Translations under genes and position numbers: made by a program
Assembly (NCBI RefSeq): GCF_964275005.1
Contig: NC_092705.1
Location: 944,071-1,008,070 of the forward strand
Origin: Diadema setosum
Taxonomy: Eukaryota; Echinodermata; Echinoidea; Diadematoida; Diadematidae
Reading direction: 5' to 3'
DNA: 64,000 nucleotides
Notes under the pieces: generated by a model
Told to the model about the DNA's origin: nothing
Databases searched by the model: none
The model's input: only the letters and a program-made list of their open reading frames with translations
In this document: piece by piece, positions 1 through 14,708 of the stretch
Numbering within the stretch: position 1 is the first letter of the stretch
How the letters are laid out: every line of letters starts with the position of its first letter

Positions 1-829
1 TTTCTGTCTCCCTTTTTAATGTCCTCTTTTTATTTCGTCAACGATCGACAAGGCCAATCCATGTTAGAGAAAGAGAGAGAAAGATAAGAACATGTCCGGT
101 GTTTCAATATGGAGATACAAAAGTGTGTGGTGGGATTCCCACCTCGTTAGATCAAAATCCCATCCACCCCCCCCCCCAAAAAAAGTCAGCTTCTGAGCTG
201 AATGCCATGGGATAGGATATCACACACCCGTCCTCGGATATACATGATATGATAATGTGTGTTTCGATGCACGTGGTGGGATGACCTCATGTTAACAAGC
301 TACAGCAGGTTGATCGATCTTCGAATGACATGCATTTTATTTTTTCATGAGAAAACTGATCTCTTAAACTGAAGAGATAACGTTGACAACAATCATACAT
401 TCATTCTAACTGAAGATTGAAACACGTGTATGATAATTTCAGGTAAATTCCTCTTTATTCGAGTGTTTGATGTTATTGATGTATCTGTTTCACGTATCTT
501 AATGGCATCAAACACGACCTCCTTGGTTCCACAAAATTCAAGCCATGTATTACCGATAATCATTTTATGGCAAGACCAGACATTAGCGGTGACAAGGGAC
601 CACTCAAAACTTGATGTCGGGCCACCAAAATTCCAAAAGGGTAATCATTAATTGGTTGCCCAATGGAGCAGTTACAATTCAAAATGAAATTTCATATTTT
701 CTTTTTATTTCAGGCCACTATACATTTATTTTCGAGCCACCATAATTTAAAATTCAAAAATTGTAATGCCCGGAACTCGCCATCAGAGATTAAAAAAAAA
801 AAAAAATAGATATTGTCGATTCCTGAATT
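1..829. other. Intergenic sequence, no gene seen
   Basis: AT-rich sequence with a C10/A6 run near 167-184 and an A-rich run near 791-807. The only open frames are short and show no family motif. I see no repeat that recurs elsewhere in the window. Confidence 0.6.
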
Positions 830-1368
830 ATACACTGTAAAAACATCGGTGTTAGATTTAACACCATGGGTGTTAAATCTAACACCGATCAAGCTTCAAT
901 AGAGGACCACACCCACAGGTGTAGAAAATGTATTGTGACGGTGTTAAAAAGTGTTCACCTGGCACTTCGTGGTATTAATTTGACACTGTGGCTGGTGATA
1001 TTTTTGACACTGCGCTAGAGTTAATTCATTAATGACACCGCATGGTGTTGATTTGATATTGGTGGTGTTAATTTCAATGGTATAACACCCGTCCAGCTTC
1101 AATAGGAGACCACACCAACTGGTGTTACTGTGGTGGAAATGTATTTACACATTTTTTTTTTCAAAAATCAAGTACTTTATCGGAAAATTCTTCATTGTCT
1201 TGTTGAAGTTCAGAATTAACAAGAAATTCAGTAACTAAACTATTAAAAAAAATATATATATATTTTGAAATGACACCCGGAGGTGTTAATCTAACACAAT
1301 GAATGAGCACCGGAAATTTAACACCAGCTCGGTGTTTCATATTTAACACCGGACTTTTTGCATTGTAC
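830..1368. mobile_element. MITE-like element built of TAACACC palindromes (family T)
   Basis: The ends are imperfect inverted repeats: TACACTGTAAAAACATCGG on the left and, read as reverse complement, TACAATGCAAAAAGTCCGG on the right. Inside, GGTGTTA / TAACACC blocks recur many times in both orientations, and a 'CAAGCTTCAATAGAGGACCACACC' type segment appears twice, near 890 and near 1095. There is no coding capacity. It is probably a non-autonomous DNA transposon; the superfamily is not determined. Confidence 0.6.
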
Positions 1369-3111
1369 GACATAGTATTATATACATGAATGAAATAAAG
1401 ACATGGAGACTGTGTCACAATCTGTATTGCTTATGGAAGACTGAATTTACATAGCGGGGAAGCTCCCCTGATATCTCTTTACCATTGTTTACATTGTGCC
1501 TTAAATTTCGCTTTTCCGAGAGACAGTGACGGAGATAGCGGAAAGAGGCAGTTGACTCGTCCCCATATCCCTCCTTTAAAGAAATTTTGATTTACGTGCA
1601 GTCACACGTTATAAACATCTTAGAGATCGTTTTCCGCAGCAGGAGCGTCTTAAGGTGTGAAAGTTTGTCAATACGAAAAGGTCAACTTTGTCTTACGAGC
1701 AATATAAACACGTCTTTTTGGACTATTCTTAGTAGTGTTTATTTCGGTCTCTTCAAAATCCGACTTATAAACGCACACATGAATACAAGTGTAAACACAT
1801 GCATCCAAACATTACTTTATATTAATAAGAGTACACATTGTATACATAATTGTACCTATAGGGTAGTCTTTTTTTCCCCAGTAGAATACTGTTCTCACAG
1901 AGGGCTCGGCCCTAATTACCCCTTTCTAGCGTTGCCAGGGATACCCATTTCTACACCTGGAACTTTGAACTTCGAACTTTGAACAGCATAACAAAACAAA
2001 AAGAAGAACACTGGAAACGAATGTAAAAACTTGTAATAGTATAACATCTAATGGTATTAATAAGGCTAAAAATGGAAACCACAAGCGACCAGAGGTTTTG
2101 TTAGGCTAGTTTCCTACCAAAGGAAAGTGAAACAATGCTCTTTGACAGATACAACATTAAACAATAACAGATACAACATTAAACAAAGGAACATATTACA
2201 AAAACAAAAAGAAAGGAGTGCAATATGGTGATGAGGAAGTCTGTAAATCTTGAGGTAGTGATTGATAAAGAAATGAATGCACAGGGAAATACATTTTGAT
2301 CGTCGTACAGTCCTAATTTATGCATGTAATAGGTGTCTTGAAATTCTTCATAATGATAATTATTTTTAGGATTAGGAACATTTCTAACTATACATGTATA
2401 TTCGGTAAAGAATTCCATAATGATGGTACGGTAAAGTCTTTAAATGATTGCATTTTATATACCTCACCTACTGTAAATAAAGTCATATTTATTACTATTT
2501 TGAATGTCGTAACTATCACCGCCTATAATGGATGATTAAACTAAAACATTTCAGAAAATATCTTACGCAGTAGATTAACTTTATGCTTAAACATATACAT
2601 CAGGATGTCAAACTTATTGAATTATTATTTCAGGCATTTATTTTCAGAGACAGGGGCTTTGAGGTTGCTTTTTAATGTGAATTTGTGCAGTATCAGATAA
2701 CTGGTTTTTTTTTTGGTGTTTTTTTTTTTGTTTGTTTGTTTTAAGGATAATGTATGCAAAGATTAATTTTGCATTCATACATTTATATAGAGTATTGATA
2801 TTGTGTTGATGTTACGATGTAAAGAGGGATGTCTTTGATTTGCTATTTTGTGTATGTCGAACTGTTATATTTTGTCATTCTGTTGCAGGGTCCCCTATAT
2901 TTAGGATAACAGTGTGTAAACCAATGATGGGGCTACCCTGGGTAAAGAAAACTTAATAAATAAATAAATAGATGCTTGAGGAATGAGTGTTTACCCAAAC
3001 AGTATTAGAGTGATTCAGAAGGGAATGAAATGATTTTTAGCCTATTCATTACTCTGATGTTTCTCTAAATTCTAGTATTTATCGTATTGGCTTTTGAGCT
3101 TTTTTTTTTTG
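1369..3111. other. Intergenic sequence, no gene seen
   Basis: AT-rich, with several short open frames (up to 131 codons at 1587-1982) that lack any motif, conserved composition or plausible splice context. A (TAAA)n stretch lies at about 2955-2971. Confidence 0.5.
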
Positions 3112-3219
3112 TGTTCTTCAGTTCAAATTGTAGTTTATATAAGTTTGTTTTGTTCTTCAGTTCAAATCATAGTTTATATAAGTTTGTTTGTTCTTCAGTT
3201 CAAATTATAGTTTATATAA
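3112..3219. repeat. 45-bp tandem repeat, about 2.5 copies
   Basis: A unit beginning GTTCTTCAGTTCAAATT and ending TTTATATAAGTTTGTTT is repeated in direct orientation with small differences. It lies immediately upstream of a SINE-like segment. Confidence 0.75.
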
Positions 3220-3224
3220 ACCTG

Positions 3225-3372
3225 TAGAGATTGCATAAATCTACAGGGATATCGTGGGTGAAGGAATTTTGTCCACGGACATAAGCGCTTCGCAGGACTC
3301 GAATTCGGGCCCTCAATTTCAAAGGCAAGATTCCACTAAGACCACAGTACAGTATATCACAGGCACGGATGC
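3225..3372 (-). mobile_element. tRNA-derived SINE fragment
   Basis: On the minus strand an A-box-like TGGTCTTAGTGG is followed about 45 bases later by a B-box-like ATTCGAGTCC. The body after the B box (GTCCGTGGACAAAATTCC, then CACCCACGATAT) parallels the body of the SINE at 18968-19212. This looks like a second, older copy of the same family. It is not a functional tRNA gene. Confidence 0.6.
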
Positions 3373-4663
3373 CTGGTTATGTGGGTGCTTTTTTGTTTTT
3401 TGTTTTTTTAAATATGAAATTATATAAATGAGGCACAAGTTATCTCTTATACTGCGTAGGATTTGTGTAAATACGGATTTTACTATACATTGGAAATCAT
3501 ATTAACCCACCACCTTACTGTGACTTAGCATTACTGTGTAATAATTAGCACAAGGATGTATCTGGTGGTCGGATAGGCCTATCACTTTCACATCGCAAGA
3601 TAAATGACGGCTCGTGTTACTCTCGCTCTAGAGTGCGTAATATAATTCTTCGTATCATTATCAATTAAACCATCATAATTATTATGGATGTCGAAACCTA
3701 AGTATAGAATGAACAGCGTTTGACGATGACATAGCGCTCGTCTGTTTGAAGACTTACAGAGATTTGTATCTCTGTAATGTTGGTATGTGACATGCATACG
3801 CATGTGTTTGTGCGTGTCTGTGTGTGGGGGTTTGTGCATATGGGAGATGTGAGCTGCTGGGGAGACACGGACATATCAATTCTATGCGATGAAGGGAGAG
3901 TTACGGGAAAGTTTTTTTATGCATTTGTTATGGGGATATGGACAGTTCCGTGAGTTATCACAGCAAACACCCATAAGGTTAAGATATTTTTTCTCACAAT
4001 TAAAATCCCCCTAAAAGAAAGAAAAAGAAACAAATCATTAAAAGGAAGGGATGAGGCAGGGCGAAATGTTTAGATAGGCGAATTTTGCTTGATCAACGAA
4101 TCATGCTAGCTACTTTCTGTTGCATATATTGTACAATTTCTTCTTAGTACTTATGTATAATAGGCCTATTTTATGTGATGAAACAGCATCATTGACTGTG
4201 ATATGGTAGTTAATCATATTGAACAACAAGTTTTAAGTACACATTGTTGCAAATCTTGTATTTTTTTTTTTTTTGGGGGGGGAGGAATCAATCTATACAA
4301 TAATTTCTTCCTTTGCACGTACGAATTTTTAAGTGATCAAGCAGCACTATAGTGAGTGGTGGACTGCTATTGTGCTATCATTTTTGTGCATGTGTTTGTC
4401 TATGTATGAGTAGGATTGATAAAAGTATAGACCAGTCATTGAACAAAATTTGATCGAACACTGCAACATGCAGACCTAACATTTTCAGATTATGCCACAT
4501 CCAACGTGCCCAAGAAGCCAACGTCTTCCTTTGGTATATTGTGAACGTAAGTGTGGTATCCTGGGAGTTTCAATTTGGTCCCTTGAATATTCACGTAGGC
4601 AAGCTTGCATAATTTCGTTTACACACCGAACTCAAGGATGTTGGTTTACTTTACATTGAAACT
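3373..4663. other. Intergenic sequence, no gene seen
   Basis: AT-rich, with homopolymer runs such as T13G9 near 4260-4282. The short minus-strand open frame at 3588-3839 has no recognisable motif. Confidence 0.5.
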
Positions 4664-5083
4664 TTAAAGGGACTGTACTGTACAGTACTGGTTGAGGTGG
4701 GGATTCATGTTTTGAACATTCCTCAGTGAGATGATGAGAAACCTCTTATGAAATATGAAAGAGCATGTAATTTTAAGGATTCAACATTTATCTGATGAAA
4801 ATTGGTTTTCAAATGGTCGAGAAATCCAAAAAAAAAAAAAAAAAAAAAAAGAGGTGATAACAATAAAAGACTACAGGCCACGCCTTTTATTAGGATCTCT
4901 TTGTTTCACCTTGTTTTTGGATATCGCAGCTATTTCAAAACCGATTTTCATCAAATAAACTTTTGATACCCCTTAGAATTGCATGCTCTTTGACATTTCA
5001 TAGAGTGGTTTCTGAATTTCTCGCAAAATGTTAAAAGCTAAATCCTCACCTCGACCAAACTGTGTTTCATACACACCCTTTAA
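4664..5083. mobile_element. Palindromic MITE, family A, copy 1
   Basis: The element runs from TTAAAGGGACTGTAC to ACACCCTTTAA. The left half contains GATGAAAATTGGTTTTCAAATGG. The right half contains its near reverse complement (CATTT..AAAACC..ATTTTCATCAAATAAAC), so the whole element is an imperfect hairpin of about 420 bp. At least seven more copies or fragments lie in this window. There is no coding sequence. Both ends coincide with TTAA. Confidence 0.8.
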
Positions 5084-5097
5084 GGCGGGAAGTATCC

Positions 5098-6692
<1,595 letters not shown>

Positions 6693-6876
6693 CAGTGCAT
6701 TCCCGTTATAACAAAGTCCTCAGCATAGGTGGTTTTCTTCTGTTATATTAAAATTACGTTATAGTAGAACATTTTACTGTATAAAGATAAATAGATGATA
6801 ATTTGAGGCCTGAATTTTTACTACGCTATAACAAGAATTTTGTTATAACCATGTTTGTTATAATGGGAGTGCACTG
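6693..6876. mobile_element. pogo/Tigger-like MITE, family E, copy 1
   Basis: The element is 184 bp flanked by TA on both sides. The ends are CAGTGCATTCCCGTTATAAC and, inverted, CAGTGCACTCCCATTATAAC. The interior has GTTATAAC / GTTATATT motifs in both orientations. A TA target duplication with CAG..CTG ends is characteristic of the pogo/Tigger branch of Tc1/mariner. It is non-coding. Confidence 0.8.
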
Positions 6877-8949
6877 TATTAACCTGAATGCCAGCAAAAA
6901 GGGGACTTCCCTCTGATTTCCTGACACCACATGCAGGAAGCGTGTACAAGAACTCTAGGCCATTAACTCAACACTAAAGGGAAGAAACACTTTTGCACAA
7001 ATAAGCTTTATTGGCTGAGGTTCCTTTCTTGCTATTTATGCCAGATAATCATTACAGTCGCAAACACATCGTCACATTTCTCTTCTACAAAACTAAATAT
7101 ATATACAACACCATTTACAGACAGATACCACACTAATGTCCATTGTATTATACAAATATTTACAGGCATTAAAATCTTATTGGAAAAATTTGATTAGAGA
7201 TGTGCTTACATGTTCATTGTGAGGAATTTTGCATAAACAACCTGCAAACTACACAAACATACATATGCAATCCTTTTCTCGAGTTGTATTACTGAGAACA
7301 AGCATTGGTGGGCTTATTACATCATTTAATGAAGAATAAAATCATTAGTGAATGAATGAAAGAAAAATACTGAATTATTGTTTTCTTGGCAAATACATTG
7401 GAGAGAATGCCACAGTACATAAAATGCCTACAAAGGGCATACAATTAGAGTTAATGGTCATCTTGTGTCTAGCCCTAGTGTGGAAGCTGTAGGGACTGAG
7501 CCAAGAGAGAAAGTATGACAGAGAAATGAAATAACATACTAAGAGACAGACAAAGTCTTAATGAGACAGACCTGCAAAATAAAAGTTTGAATACATTTCT
7601 GACCAATCACAATGAGCCTGTATAGTTTTGAAGATTTCTAGGCACAAGGATAGAAGAACAAGCAAAAAACAGACAAACACACAGACAGACAGGCAGACAG
7701 TAATCTCTCTTACTTCCAATAGTTACATCAATTGGCACTTTGGACACATTTTGTTCAAACTTTTTTTTTTACATAGATGACTGACTTGGATGTTCAACTA
7801 CCTTGTAAAGCTTTACCATGTTCAGAACACTGACAGGAGAGGGCAATACAAGTGGCAGTGTTATTGCAATGCTAAATCTTGAGGAGAAGCAAGAATTGTT
7901 CTCAACATATATTTTCCACTCCATACCATAAAGACTGGTTCTCTAAGCCTACAAACACACCTACACACTATCCACAGAACTGTCTGGACATCATTCATCG
8001 TCTTGCATCAGCCAAAGAAACATCAATCACATGATGGAAAATTATGTTTTAGGAAAGCTCCAGCTAATGCCTTGTTTAGCAATTCATCCAGCACATATAT
8101 GAAATGTTGAAATATTGATAATTTCATAATAATGATGATTATTATAGTCATTATCACTATCATTGTAACATATCATTGAATAAATATGACAATGATAATT
8201 ATCATATGAGCATCACGCATCACAAATTAAGTGGTGGAAAAATTTTAAAAAAATCATGCCACTAAATTTGAGACAAGATGATGAAACTTGGGACGGCTGA
8301 AGTCATCCCCCTTTTGCAAGTGTCTTTCTCTTTGAGAATACAGAATTTGCATTTGTAGAAACTGAAACATATTTTGGCATTTACAGAAATAGATCTATGG
8401 AAATGGATCCATATCACACAAAAAAGTGCACATTCATTGAATCACATGAGTGATGAAGCAACACATACACTGGTATTACAAATACAATATACATGTACCA
8501 GTAGATTTATGAATGCCCAGTCCACTCAGGAAAATACAAAAAGGAAACACTGGTTACAGTAAAAAAAAAAAATATGAGTTTCCTCTTTAAACAGAAAGTT
8601 ACATTACATCATTCCAGCCACGAAATTGTTGTTCGCTCCATGGACGAGGAAATCCCCTAAATTTTTCACCTCCAGCACACAGAGAGTAACTCTACACTAG
8701 ATGCCATCTGTTGCAACCACATGTAAGACTGTGTCCAGCTATAGGTTTGTGCACTTGAATATGACAACTAACTGCCTAATAACAATCAATGTAATTTGTG
8801 CATATACGGTGTGAAGCTGAAGTTGCACACAATTAAAATACGTATGTATGAGATAAACGAACATACTTCACTTTGCTGTGATACCCAGTTTTCATATTTG
8901 CAGTGCTTCCCCTTTTTGTCATTACTGACTAAGCTTAGAATACAGACTT
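6877..8949. other. Non-coding sequence with few recognisable repeats
   Basis: No gene and no inverted-repeat element were recognised over about 2 kb, which is unusual for this window. A minus-strand AATAAA (plus strand TTTATT near 7009) would allow a distal polyadenylation site for a minus-strand transcript, but nothing else supports one. Confidence 0.35.
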
Positions 8950-9112
8950 CAGGGGCGGATCCAGGAATTCCGTAAAGGGGAGGCGCCTTCACAAAATTAA
9001 ATGGTGGTGCATGCCCCCCCCCCCCCCCATTTTTTCTTTTTATTTCTTCTGTTTTAACAAAAAATATAGAGGGGGCACACGCCTGGTGTGCCCCCTTCTG
9101 GATCCTCCACTG
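8950..9112. mobile_element. Palindromic MITE, family F, copy 1
   Basis: Left end GGCGGATCCAGGAATTCC and right end TTCTGGATCCTCCAC form an inverted repeat. The middle has a long C run and AAAAAATATAGAGGGGGC. Two more copies lie at 50709-50881 and 55490-55609. The open frame crossing it at 8786-9235 is not a gene. Confidence 0.8.
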
Positions 9113-11071
9113 GACTTGTAGATGATGAAAAGGTTGGATGCTGATATTGAACAAGTGAAGACAAGGATTGCTCTCAGTGCAAAGCATCATGGGAATGACC
9201 CTCATGAACAAAGCATCATGGGATATCTTGGTCATATGCTTGTTTTAGCATGACAGGAAATGCTACAGGGTAGACACATCTTTGTCTTTCAATTTGCAGT
9301 CTTTGGGTTACATCAAGTTACATCAGGGCCACCAACATTCATGGGTCAGGGAGATCAGTCAACCTCGGCTACATCGAACCCAAAGAGACATGAGAAAATC
9401 TTTTGATTTAATGTAAATTTTGGCTCACACATAGAATTTACACATTTTAGATCCATTCGGGGTATAAAATTTCTTCAACTCGGCCAATTTTTCGACTTCT
9501 GTGGGGTCAACTGCAATTGTGTGCCCTTTGCATCTTAATTAGGGAGGTTATTGTACTGTCTCCTCGGGCTATGGAGATACATCTTACATTTTCAGGAAGT
9601 CTCCTACAGAATTAGGGAGACTTGGTGGATCTGTTACAAAGATGTTAGAAATTAAGCATTTTGTGACAGCATTGGGATATGGTCTTGTGAAGGTAAACTG
9701 CCACTGATTTGAAACAATCTGGCTAAATTCTGCCAAAGCCTTGATTCAATAAGTCTGCTATACACTCCCATCATGAGGGTATTCAAGAAAAACCAGAAAT
9801 ACTGAAATACCCTAATACATAGGCCCTATTATATATTACATGTATTGTAGATTGGAAACCAAATTCAAAACTAGAAACAGGGGAGGTAAGTTATCAATGA
9901 GAGAGCAAACTGTTCAAAAAGCTAGTGCCCCCAAATCCATCAGTTTTTAATCAAATTACCAATGATTTTACCATGAAAGTAAAGATGTACATTTTTCTTT
10001 TTTTTTTTTTGGTTGTTGTCCTGTCCTCTGCTTACCTGTACTTAAACATGTGCTTTAAACATTCCACAAAATAAGCGGAAATACAGAAACACTTTGAAAC
10101 ATATTACTGGTGGTTCAACATTTAGCACCAGTTGTTCCTGTGTTAAATCTAGTTTACATGTGTACATGTATGTCACACAAAGTGAGCACACAGGCATGGG
10201 AGAATTTAAAAGCCAATACTAGACATAGCAAACATGATCCTCAAAGAAAGCCCTCGACTACTGACAATGTCACAGGCTTCTTAAAGCCTTGTTTGAGAGG
10301 ATGAATTGCTCAGATCTGGACATAAATTCAGCTCAATTTGCAGTGAAAACTTTTTACTCTCCATCACTCCATAAGAAGAAGAAAAAAATGGTGGAATGGT
10401 TTCAAAGAAATCAAATGATGATGACATTGATCACCTTCCCAATAAAAAAAAAATCAACAAAACAACCTACAGTCTCCAAAATCTGATCATGCCACTACAG
10501 TTTTATAACACAGCATTATGCTTACACCCTTCATAAAGGAACTTTTCAGGGTATTGCCAGAAACAAGGATATGAAATTAAGTGAAACTGACTACATGATG
10601 GCTTAATTATCAGGACTCTGGATTTTTACAGTAATCTAGAATGGAATGAAATAGTTTGTATTGGAAAACCATGGCAACGTGGCAGCTTTTCACCAGCGTA
10701 TTTAGTACAGATACACTGGACTTGTGCCACAACTAACTGACCATCCCCCCGAAGACTGTGGTCATCAGACGTCTCTGTACATTTGACCATCCGGTTTCAT
10801 TACGCATCGAAACTGTCTGAAGAAATATGATCACGTTGTGTAAATATTCTAAATAAGGCCTTAATCACGCACATTAGCATAGATTGATCTTGCTTGTCAA
10901 GTATCAATCTCGCCCTGTGGTTAGCCATCGGATATTAGTTGTGGTCAGAGAATTCCGTCATGTCCAGGGCTACGCATATCTCTGTACTTGTATCAACAAA
11001 TTCTTGAGTATATGAAAGTAGATGTGACTTATTCATCAACCCTATTTGGAGAAACTATGATGTCTTTATTC
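9113..11071. other. Intergenic sequence, no gene seen
   Basis: AT-rich sequence without recognisable coding exons or elements. The short open frames at 10110-10304 and 10289-10486 have no motif. Confidence 0.45.
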
Positions 11072-12850
11072 TATGACGTAACGTTAAAACAAATTAAATG
11101 AAATAAATGGTTTATGCCTCTGTGAGGGTTTCCCAGCCCACGGCTTAAACAAGGGTACAGCTCACAAAATCCCCCAAAACTTTTTAATCATGCCGTCGTC
11201 AATGAGAAAATATAAACCCAATATCTAAATCAAGAAGACGGAACGTCGACAATCGGAAGCGGTAAAACCGTCATGCTTGCGGAGTCACGTATTGGGCTCG
11301 ATTCCTTAACATCCTGTCGTGGTTCGCGTTAAGAACAACACTCTTCTGGCAATATATGACTTGAGATATCAGAATAGAAGATGCAATAATTGTAGCATAT
11401 CTTATCCATAACTGAGGGCTAAGTATATCTCAATATCAACAGATCAATATTGCATGTAAAAATAAACGAGCTTTTCTCCACCATACCTTGAGAAATATGC
11501 AATAACGTCAATCCAACAGAAATGAAATGGTAAGATTTCTGCACTCATCCGGGTTTCACAGCCCACGTTATAAACAAGGGGACAGCTGGTAAAATTTTCC
11601 CCAATTTTTTTCAGCATGCTTCCGTTAATGAGTAAACGTAAACCCTTACTAAGTATATCGAAAGATGACGGAACACTTGACAAGCAGAAGAGGTAACATT
11701 ATAGTCATAAGACAGGGTTACATGCTAGAACGAGCCTATATCAATGGATTAATATAAACCCTAATATCTAAATCAAGATGAAGGAACGTCAACAATCGGA
11801 AGCGATAAAACCGTCATGATTGCGGAGTCATGTATAGGGTTCGAATCCTTAACATCCTGTCGTGGTTTGCGTTAAGTACAACACTCTTCCGGCGATACAT
11901 GACTTGAGATATCAGAATAGAAGATGCAATAATTGCAGCATATCTTATCCATCACTGAGGGCTAAGTATATCTCAACATCAACATGTCCATATTGCAAGT
12001 AAAAATAGATGAGCCTTTCTCCTTAACAATACCTTGAGGAATATGCAATAACTTTTTCTTTTTTGTGACGTCAAGCCAACAGAAATTGACCCTCGTCCGG
12101 GTTTCACAGCCCACATTGTAAACAAGGGGACGGCTGGAAAAATTTCCCCCAATTTTTTCAGCATTCTTCCATCAATGAGTAAACGTAAACCCTTACCAAG
12201 TATATCGAAAGATGACGGAATACTTGACAAGTAGAAGAGGTAACATTATAGTCATAAGACAGGGTTATATGATAGAACGAGCCTTTATCAATGGATAAAT
12301 ATAAACCAAATATCTAAATCAAGATGACGGAACGTCGACAATCGAAAGCGGTAAAACCGTCATGCTTGCAGAGTCACGTACAGTATATGGTTCGAATCCT
12401 TTCCATCCTGTCGTGGTTCGCGTTAAGTACAACACTCTTCCGGCGATACATGACTTGAGATATCAGAATAGAAGATGCAATAATTGTAGCATATCTTATC
12501 CATCACTGAGGGCTAAGTATATCTCAATATCAACAGATCCATATTGCATGTAAAAATAAATGAGCCTTTTCTCCTTAACCAAACCTTGAGAAATATGCAA
12601 TAACTTTTTCTTTTTTTTTTGTGACGTCAAGCCAACAGAAATGAAACGCTAAGATTTCTACACTCATCCGGGCTTCACAGCCCACGTTATAAACAAAGGG
12701 ACAGCTGGCAAAATTTCCCCCTATTTTTTCAGCATTCTTCCATCAATGAGTAAACATAAACCCTTACCAAGTATATCGAAAGATGACGGAATACTTGACA
12801 AGCAGAAGAGGTAATATCATAGTCATAAGACAGGGTTACATGTTAGACCC
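11072..12850. repeat. Tandem array of a ~560-bp unit, about 3 copies
   Basis: Landmarks recur in the same order and orientation: CTAAGTATATCTCAA at about 11420, 11962 and 12512; CCGGGTTTCACAGCCCAC-type blocks at about 11548, 12096 and 12667. Spacings are about 540-570 bp. The first unit lacks an internal segment and the last is cut short. Two units carry a perfect Pol III B-box sequence, GGTTCGAATCC (about 11838 and 12389); the first has a degenerate version. It may be a young satellite or a tandemly duplicated tRNA-related element. Confidence 0.8.
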
Positions 12851-12973
12851 ATATAGGATCTATGATTTGCACTCATGGTACTTGTATCAAACCAAACTAC
12901 TGCACTTTTGGCAAAATCAGATTTGAGATTTCAGAAAAAGAATCAGATTATGCAAGTAACACACGTCAGTGTG

Positions 12974-13093
12974 GGCATTGGTAAGAATTACCCACACAAG
13001 GTACCTTTGAAACAGACTAACACGCCTGAGGTGTGAGCAGAGGGTGTTTGGACTGTTTTGAAGGTACCATGTGTGGGTAATCATGCTAATGCC
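12974..13093. repeat. Short hairpin element (~120 bp)
   Basis: GGCATTGGTAAGAATTACCC and ACACAAGGTACCTTTGAAAC on the left pair with GTTTTGAAGGTACCATGTGT and GGGTAATCATGCTAATGCC on the right. A small loop separates the arms. This is a MITE-like or solo hairpin; no second copy was noticed in this window. Confidence 0.65.
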
Positions 13094-13228
13094 TGAAGTG
13101 AACAAAATGTGTATTATTTGTTTTATAAAATGATGAAGCAGATCCTTGTCATCTGATAAAATTCTGCGGCAGCCATTTTCACGAATAAACCAAGCCATGA
13201 AATCTCGCCCATTCACATAGGCTTACCC

Positions 13229-13374
13229 AGGGCTGCACACTAACCCATTTTTTCAACTAGTCCGACCTGTCTGTCGGACCAGTAGGTACCCAGTTTTTTT
13301 CATTTTGAACTAGTCCATCCCTGAAAAAGTTACTGGTCCCCAACCATTGGACCAGTGCCAGTGTGCAGTGTTGG
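13229..13374. mobile_element. Palindromic MITE, family Q, copy 1
   Basis: CAGGGCTGCACACTAACCC at the left pairs with CCAGTGTGCAGTGTTG at the right. The interior repeats ACTGGTCC / GGACCAGT motifs in both orientations. A second copy lies at 34181-34349, and a fragment (CGGACCAGTAACTTTTTCAG) at about 47658-47690. Confidence 0.75.
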
Positions 13375-14047
13375 CTTACCATGCATCGTGACGTGTAAGT
13401 GCTAATGACTGGTCCTTGGAAAAATTACATGATCGGCAAAACAAATGCTATGTCACATGTACCCTCTCAACCAATCATTTGATTTAGATCTGCTTCATTA
13501 TTTCATAATTCTGCAGCAATCATACCTGTATCAACTAAACCAAATGACAACACTCTACAGCAAAGCTGGCTGGATCTGTGAGTTATCCTCCCAAAACTGA
13601 GATACAGTGATATTTCTTACCCTAAACTAAGTTTTATATACATATACTGTATACAGACGAGGCTGCATGTGTGTAAACTGAGCTCTCAAAACAGGATGTC
13701 TGCAAAAGTTTGGGAACAAAACTAGCCACAACTGCATAACACAGGAGATATTAAGCATGGCCATGTGAACAGTAATTCTTACCATCATTTCAGTCCTGCC
13801 ATTTCTTTGTACAAATTTGTGACGCCACCACAATATGACAAAATAAATGACATCAGATAGCAACAGGAATGTCATTTACATACCATGATCTTAGAAAAAG
13901 GTACATTGAATGGCTAGCATGTATTAATGCAGTGAGTAAAATATCGTGAAGAGGAGGCTTGAGCTCACCCAGAAATTACTGAGAGGGAGGGACTAGCCAC
14001 CTTCAATAAAAGCATTACAGACTGTACTCAACCAGAGAAACATCTTT

Positions 14048-14231
14048 AGACCTCCCAACCATTCTGACTGAAAAATAGGGATGATTTGGCGCCAAAGTAG
14101 AAAAAAGAGCAGTTCCCACAGGAGTGTGTAGTATAATTATCAAGAAAAGTACAAAACTCCTCTTGAAACAAGAGCTGGGAATGGTCAAAATTCAGATTCT
14201 TTCCTCCAAAATCAGAATGGTTGGGAGGTCT
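14048..14231. mobile_element. MITE, family R, copy 1
   Basis: The terminal inverted repeats AGACCTCCCAACCATTCTGA and its exact reverse complement at the right end are 20 bp long. The element is 184 bp with a non-coding interior containing AAAAATAGGGATGATTTGG. A diverged second copy is at 33357-33532. Confidence 0.85.
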
Positions 14232-14708
14232 GCATCTTGTCATACCCTAACATGAGAGCCTACAGTTAGCATGCTGTATACGCCATATATTAAGCAAGTC
14301 TAATTTTTTTTGCAAATTGGGACTTACTGACAATTTGCACAGTGGTTGAATTCCCGATTGTAGAGTACAGCATGAATGGAGAAATGTATGTGTACACGTC
14401 ACATTCATGTTGGGATCAGAGTTGATACTTTTGCGTGTTGTAAAATTCACAAATTGCACCTGACTTGCAAAATAAAAAAAAATAAAATGAAATAAAAACT
14501 TGCAAAATTTACTGCATACATTGTACATGTATCATCTGGAATTTCATGCATGTCTGACAATGGGACATTTCTCTGAAATGGCCAGGAAATTTCTCCGAGG
14601 AGACTGGATTGAATCTCCTGCTAACAAACTGCATGTCAGACACCTTTTATGAAGTGTGCACCAAACGATCAATCAAAGCACAAAGGTTGTTCATCTAACT
14701 CACTGACA

